From Treponema sp. (lineage in GTDB: Bacteria > Spirochaetota > Spirochaetia > Treponematales > Treponemataceae): a stretch of 18,902 nucleotides of DNA. The translations under genes and the position numbers were made by a program. The notes below the pieces were generated by a model. That model saw only the letters and a list, made by a program, of their open reading frames with translations. It made no database searches and was not told where the DNA came from. Shown here piece after piece: positions 15,398-18,902 of the stretch. The stretch's first letter is position 1; each line of letters starts with the position of its first letter. The stretch spans positions 1-18,902 of the forward strand of contig JAFZWX010000102.1 in the NCBI GenBank assembly GCA_017617145.1, given 5' to 3'.

Positions 15398-16972
15398 CTA
15401 CCCTCTAAGAATCTCAGAAAGTTTTGTCTTCATCTGAGCACGAACATCAGCAAGCTCACCTTCCAGACGGTCAATTTCTTTCTGAACGGCATCAATATCA
15501 ATTTCTTCCTCTTCTTCATAAGTGTCAACGTAACGAGGAATATTAAGATTGAATTCATTGTTCTTTATTTCATCAAATGAAACTTTTCTACTGTATTTTT
15601 CAACATCATCCCTTGCCGTATAAGTTTCTGTAATCTTATTAAGTTGTTCCTCAGATAATGTATTCTGCTTTTTACCCTGAACAAATTCTCTTGAAGCATC
15701 AATAAACATTACATCTGTTTCATTCTCACGACTTCCCCCTTTTTCTCGAGCTCTATCAAATACAAGAATAGCAACAGGGATTCCTGTTGTTGGGAAAAGG
15801 TTTGAAGGTAATCCAATTACTGCATCCAAAAGATTTTCTTCAATCATTGCCTGACGGATTTTTAATTCTGCACCACCACGGAACAAAACTCCATGAGGTA
15901 CAACCACTGCAATTCGTCCTTTCTGATTTTTTGCTGTTTCAACCATGTGAGTAATAAAAGCCCAATCTCCCTTACTCTTTGGAGGAATGCCACGAGTGAA
16001 TCTTCTGTACTGATCACTTGCTGCATTTTCTGCGCCCCATTTATCCAAACTAAAAGGAGGATTCGCAACAACAATATCAAATTTCATAAGACTTTTATTG
16101 CTTACTAAAAGAGGATTATTAAGTGTATCTCCCCATTCAATTCTTGCCCCATCAAAACCGTGAAGGAACATATTCATACGACACAGAGCCCATGTACTTC
16201 CGTTTGTTTCCTGACCAAACAAAGCAAAGTTACCAGAAGAAATCTGATTTGCAGCTTTTATAAGAAGCCCACCGGAACCACAAGTTGGGTCACAAATTGT
16301 ATCGCCTTCCTTTGGTTTTGCAAGACGAGCAACGAGCTCTGTTACCATAAGAGGACTGAAGAACTCGCCTGCTTTTTTTCCTGAATCAGAAGCAAAATGT
16401 TCTATCAGATAAATATAAGTATTACCAATGATATCTTCTGAAACTCGGCTTGGTCTCATATCAAGTTTTGGAGAATTAAAATCTTCCAAAAGCTGCTTAA
16501 GGCGGCGATTACGATCTTTTGTTTTTCCAAGATTTGCTTCACTATTAAAATCTATATTACGGAATACACCCGCAAGCTTTGTTCTATTGGCCTCTTCAAT
16601 ATGTTCTAAAGTAATATTGATTAATTCTCCGATGTTATTTCGTTCCTTTCGCTCATAGAGGCTGTAAAAATTTGCAATAAACGAATCTACTTCTTTTCGT
16701 TTACCATCAACTTCTTCTGTAAGTTTTATAACAGGAAGAATAAAGCGTTCACGTTCAAGTTTACGTCGAATACGTTCATCATCATCACCATATTCTTTTT
16801 TGTATTCATCATAATGATCCTGCCAAACATCAGAGATATAACGTAAAAACAAAATTACAAGGATGTAATCCTTATACTGAGCGGGATCAACAACTCCACG
16901 AAACGTGTCACAAGCTGCCCATGCAGCAGCATTAATATCTTTCTGATCGATTTTCTGAATCTCGTTTTCCAT
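15398..16972 (-). CDS. hsdM: Type I restriction-modification N6-adenine methyltransferase (HsdM)
   Basis: This 524-residue methyltransferase subunit uses S-adenosylmethionine to methylate adenine at the HsdS-defined target. The N-terminal helical domain (about 10-165) is followed by the catalytic domain. The SAM-binding motif is DPTCGSGGLL (228-237), and the catalytic motif IV is NPPF (304-307). The EFFSP and GQE motifs before and after motif I are also present. The C-terminal tail, from about residue 470, is a coiled helix (QKEIDRLEGELADVRAQM) that would pair with the S subunit. The ATG has CAGGAG six bases upstream. The gene follows the half-size S gene by 13 bases and precedes the ORF6N gene by three. 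Length and motifs are normal, and this is the best-conserved, most GC-balanced gene of the operon. Confidence 0.97.
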   Translation of the reverse strand: MENEIQKIDQKDINAAAWAACDTFRGVVDPAQYKDYILVILFLRYISDVWQDHYDEYKKEYGDDDERIRRKLERERFILPVIKLTEEVDGKRKEVDSFIANFYSLYERKERNNIGELINITLEHIEEANRTKLAGVFRNIDFNSEANLGKTKDRNRRLKQLLEDFNSPKLDMRPSRVSEDIIGNTYIYLIEHFASDSGKKAGEFFSPLMVTELVARLAKPKEGDTICDPTCGSGGLLIKAANQISSGNFALFGQETNGSTWALCRMNMFLHGFDGARIEWGDTLNNPLLVSNKSLMKFDIVVANPPFSLDKWGAENAASDQYRRFTRGIPPKSKGDWAFITHMVETAKNQKGRIAVVVPHGVLFRGGAELKIRQAMIEENLLDAVIGLPSNLFPTTGIPVAILVFDRAREKGGSRENETDVMFIDASREFVQGKKQNTLSEEQLNKITETYTARDDVEKYSRKVSFDEIKNNEFNLNIPRYVDTYEEEEEIDIDAVQKEIDRLEGELADVRAQMKTKLSEILRG

Positions 16973-16985
16973 TTTTATCTCCTGA

Positions 16986-17570
16986 TTAAAAGTCTAAAGC
17001 TTTAAGAAGTACTGTTTCTGTCAGCAACCTCTTTTTCCTAATTAATTCTTCCTGTAATTCAATTTCTTTTTCAGAAAGAATACTAATTTCAACTATCCTT
17101 TTTTGGATTTCTAGCACAGGAACCGCAACTGGTAATTCTGCCAATACCGCTGTAGAAATCATACTTACTGAAGTTCCTGTTTTGTTTGTTGAAAAATATA
17201 CCTGCGCTTCCTTACTGTTAATATACCATAAAAGGTATTGAGGCATGATTGCCATAGCATCGTGTAGTCTTATTCGCTGAAAAGGAGCCGAAAGAATAAT
17301 ATTATCTGAATCTATATCCATAATGGCCGCTGTAGAATCCATACCTCTAGATCTGAATACTAAATCTCCTTTTTTTAGAAGATAGTTTTCAGAAATATCT
17401 GACATATTGATTCTTACAGCCGTAGAGATATCAATCATATTCTTTTCCGATAATTCTTTTAACTGAACTACCAGAGCATTTCCTTCCGAATCGGGCTCAA
17501 GTTTTGCACGAAAAGAATAACCAGTGCGAATATCTGCGATTTCTTTTAATAAACAAGTATTATTTTTCAA
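16986..17570 (-). CDS. Half-size type I specificity (S) subunit, single target-recognition domain
   Basis: This 194-residue protein resembles one half of HsdS. It has one target-recognition domain (about 8-150, beginning LLKEIADIRTGYSFR) and one conserved dimerisation helix (about 155-194, VPVLEIQKRIVEISILSEKE onwards). It starts at TTG (17570): a TAA lies five codons upstream in frame, no ATG is available near the start, and GAGG sits seven bases upstream. Its size and clean end argue for a designed half-S rather than a truncation. Half-S proteins can dimerise to give a symmetric target, so it may supply HsdM with a second specificity or compete with the full HsdS. It is the first gene of the operon, 13 bases ahead of hsdM. 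Confidence 0.82.
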   Translation of the reverse strand: MKNNTCLLKEIADIRTGYSFRAKLEPDSEGNALVVQLKELSEKNMIDISTAVRINMSDISENYLLKKGDLVFRSRGMDSTAAIMDIDSDNIILSAPFQRIRLHDAMAIMPQYLLWYINSKEAQVYFSTNKTGTSVSMISTAVLAELPVAVPVLEIQKRIVEISILSEKEIELQEELIRKKRLLTETVLLKALDF

Positions 17571-17589
17571 ACAGTAACCTCGTTACTGT
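17571..17589. promoter_or_regulatory. Palindromic operator or hairpin over the first RBS of the R-M operon
   Basis: On the minus strand ACAGTAAC-GAG-GTTACTGT forms 8-base perfect arms around a 3-base centre, ending one base before the TTG start codon. It begins just downstream of the -10 box, covers the expected transcription start and includes the GAGG ribosome site. It could be an operator for a controlling protein or an RNA hairpin that hides the ribosome site. Confidence 0.55.
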
Positions 17590-17591
17590 AA

Positions 17592-17620
17592 ATAATACAA
17601 CATAAGATTTAGATTGTCAA
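17592..17620 (-). promoter_or_regulatory. Strong sigma-70 promoter of the R-M operon
   Basis: On the minus strand TTGACA (17615-17620) and TATTAT (17592-17597) are separated by exactly 17 bases, a consensus -35 and a 5 of 6 -10. Transcription would start near 17585, giving a leader of about 15 bases before the TTG at 17570. It is the only strong promoter I saw for the whole operon. Confidence 0.75.
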
Positions 17621-17725
17621 ATTTATTACAATAATTTAATTACTGTATTTTTTACTCAACTTTTACAAATAGTAAATCATTAGGAATCACCTGAAACATG
17701 CAATAATAACGGCCTACTGATTCTA

Positions 17726-17862
17726 TTATCTTCTTGACTGTTCTGTCATAATTCCCCAGCGGATTCCGAAGCGGTCAACAAAAACTACACGGGCAGAACT
17801 GTAAACAGCTCCATAGCCTCGCGGCACTTTCCGTTGAAATTTAATGTTGTTACAAATGTCAT
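17726..17862 (-). pseudogene. Remnant of a VOC (glyoxalase/PhnB-like) family gene
   Basis: This decayed gene fills most of the gap between the R-M promoter and the GNAT gene. An ATG at 17862 starts MTFVTTLNFNGKCREAMELF, the typical beginning of a PhnB-like VOC protein, but the frame stops after five more codons. In another frame the DNA continues ARVVFVDRFGIRWGIMTEQS to a TAA at 17726-17728, which resembles the end of the same family. The missing middle, about 100 residues, suggests an internal deletion that also shifted the frame. The rest of the gap (17621-17725) shows nothing I can name. Confidence 0.6.
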
Positions 17863-17886
17863 AGTGTTTTTGTCTCCATTTTGAAT

Positions 17887-18402
17887 TTATTTAACTACAG
17901 GGATTCGAATAATATGCTTTTCATGATTGAATTCGCCAATGATTTGACCGCCATTTTTTACCATGATTTTTACAGTGGCGATATTACTTTTCAGCGGGAA
18001 AAGTTTTATTTCTTCGTATCCGATTTCCCTGCATTTTTTTAGCAGCTCCTGAAACAGGATGTTTCCGTATCCCTTGCCTCTGTATTCTTTTGCTATGGCA
18101 TAGCCCAGATTTCCGGCGCCGACTACGGTTTCCAGATATTCCGAAGAGGCATGTCTGACACGCCCATAGCCAACCGGTTCATCGTCTATATAAAGAAAAT
18201 AAGTTGTGGCAGGAATCCATCCTTCCGGCAGATTGACGTCTTTCGATATATCGTCTTCCTTTTTCAACCATTTCCGATATTCTTCATAAGAAATATTGAA
18301 TGCCGGGTTGTAGAAACCGTTTTCCCCGTTTGATATTCCCTGCAACATGTTGTATTCGCTTTTCCCCATTTCCAGGGATAATTGTTTTAGTTCAACTTTC
18401 AT
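17887..18402 (-). CDS. GNAT-family N-acetyltransferase
   Basis: This 171-residue cytoplasmic enzyme would transfer an acetyl group from acetyl-CoA to an amine. The acetyl-CoA loop is YRGKGYG (residues 107-113), preceded by the beta strand NLGYAIAKE and followed by the FQELLKKCREIGYEEIKL helix-strand. Asn140 in KSNIATVKIM sits where the family usually has its conserved Asn, and the C-terminal strand is KHIIRIPV. The substrate is not evident: small-molecule, antibiotic or protein N-terminal amines are all possible. The ATG at 18402 has only a weak ribosome site and follows the upstream gene by ten bases, so the two are probably co-transcribed. Confidence 0.88.
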   Translation of the reverse strand: MKVELKQLSLEMGKSEYNMLQGISNGENGFYNPAFNISYEEYRKWLKKEDDISKDVNLPEGWIPATTYFLYIDDEPVGYGRVRHASSEYLETVVGAGNLGYAIAKEYRGKGYGNILFQELLKKCREIGYEEIKLFPLKSNIATVKIMVKNGGQIIGEFNHEKHIIRIPVVK

Positions 18403-18412
18403 TTTATGTTTC

Positions 18413-18902
18413 TTACTTCAGCCCCTTAAAATACTCATGCAGTAATTCTTTTGTTACAGGTATGCTATGGCCTTCGAGTTCTTTGTAAACTAAATCTGTC
18501 AGATTTAAAAGCTTTTCCCATAATTCTGCTGGATTTTCGCTGGTGATAAATGTACTGCGAATTGCAGCTTTTTCATTTTCAGGCAACCTGTCAATTTCGC
18601 GATTCCGGTCACTTTCCAGGCGGTATCGGTCTCCAAGCAAATCGATATACAGTTTTCTGACATAATCCAGTTCACCCATCACACGGAAAAATTGTCCGCG
18701 ACGAATTGCAACTGACGCATGTATTAATCGGAGCCATACAGACTGACAGGCTGTGTCTATATCTTTCTTCTGCTTATTACCAAATATTCTGTCATCCATC
18801 CCGACCAAAGATTGTTTCATCTTTTCTTCAACAGTACCAGAATTATCATACAGAACCTTAAACGCCGGCTTCCAGGCTGCAGCATGTTCATACGCACCAA
18901 AG
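18413..18902 (-). CDS. Probable nucleotidyltransferase-like protein, C-terminal part (5' end outside window)
   Basis: The frame is open to the right edge of the window, so the ATG at 18820 is internal and the N-terminus is missing. The visible 162 residues are mostly helical. A Trp-rich lead-in (FGAYEHAAAWKPAFKVLYDN) is followed by VWLRLIHASVAIRRGQFFRV and a long charged helix region with ELDYVRKLYIDLLGDR. This resembles the helical C-terminal domain of antibiotic-type or toxin-type nucleotidyltransferases, but the catalytic GSxxxxD part would lie upstream and cannot be seen, so the assignment is tentative. The downstream GNAT gene starts ten bases after its stop, suggesting one transcript. 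Confidence 0.45.
   Translation of the reverse strand, partial: FGAYEHAAAWKPAFKVLYDNSGTVEEKMKQSLVGMDDRIFGNKQKKDIDTACQSVWLRLIHASVAIRRGQFFRVMGELDYVRKLYIDLLGDRYRLESDRNREIDRLPENEKAAIRSTFITSENPAELWEKLLNLTDLVYKELEGHSIPVTKELLHEYFKGLK

Noticed and set aside
13148..17570. Phase-variable, invertible hsdS locus
   Set aside because: Two S-type genes are present, but they are on the same strand, share no visible long inverted repeats, and no recombinase gene lies in the window.
1..18902. tRNA, rRNA, transposase or integrase genes
   Set aside because: None seen by eye in the intergenic stretches or among the proteins; a covariance-model scan was not possible here.

Overview
The window looks like a low-GC chromosomal segment from a spirochaete-like, treponeme-type or other host-associated anaerobe. 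That guess rests on low GC, good Shine-Dalgarno sites and the flavour of the proteins: FeoB with its Cys-rich partner, LytTR/DUF3021, and an ORF6N protein inside a type I R-M operon. No marker gene fixes the taxon. TGA is used as a normal stop here, so the standard bacterial code applies. The left end is cut inside feoB and the right end inside a probable nucleotidyltransferase gene.

Positions 1-1373 are an iron module. It holds the 3' end of feoB, a 55-residue FeoB-associated Cys-rich membrane protein, and, facing them, a short DtxR-type regulator with iron-type metal ligands. The regulator is followed on its upstream side by its own promoter and a large inverted pair of DtxR-box-like operators.

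Positions 1374-5587 are minus-strand housekeeping and accessory genes. They are a PfkB-family kinase, a cation diffusion facilitator gene broken by one in-frame TGA at the conserved Trp of its second metal site, a three-gene unit (unknown membrane protein, LytTR regulator, DUF3021 protein) and a CDP-alcohol phosphatidyltransferase. A 24-base exact repeat links the 3' end of the phosphatidyltransferase gene to the leader of the kinase gene.

Positions 5631-17620 are the main attraction: one long, tightly coupled minus-strand operon built on a type I restriction-modification system. Its order is half-size S subunit, HsdM, ORF6N/PLD-like protein, full-size HsdS, a 1237-residue membrane-anchored YobI/KAP-like P-loop ATPase, HsdR, and a YgjP-type metallopeptidase. 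HsdS, ATPase, HsdR and peptidase are joined by 8-, 1- and 1-base overlaps, so the ATPase and peptidase are translated as part of the R-M system. A consensus promoter (TTGACA-17-TATTAT) drives the operon, and a palindrome covers the first ribosome binding site. I read it as a restriction system carrying an ATPase module that could act as a second defence layer; that function is inference.

Positions 17621-18902 hold a decayed VOC-family gene, a GNAT acetyltransferase and the 3' part of a probable nucleotidyltransferase gene, all on the minus strand. I found no rRNA, tRNA, CRISPR array, transposase or integrase.
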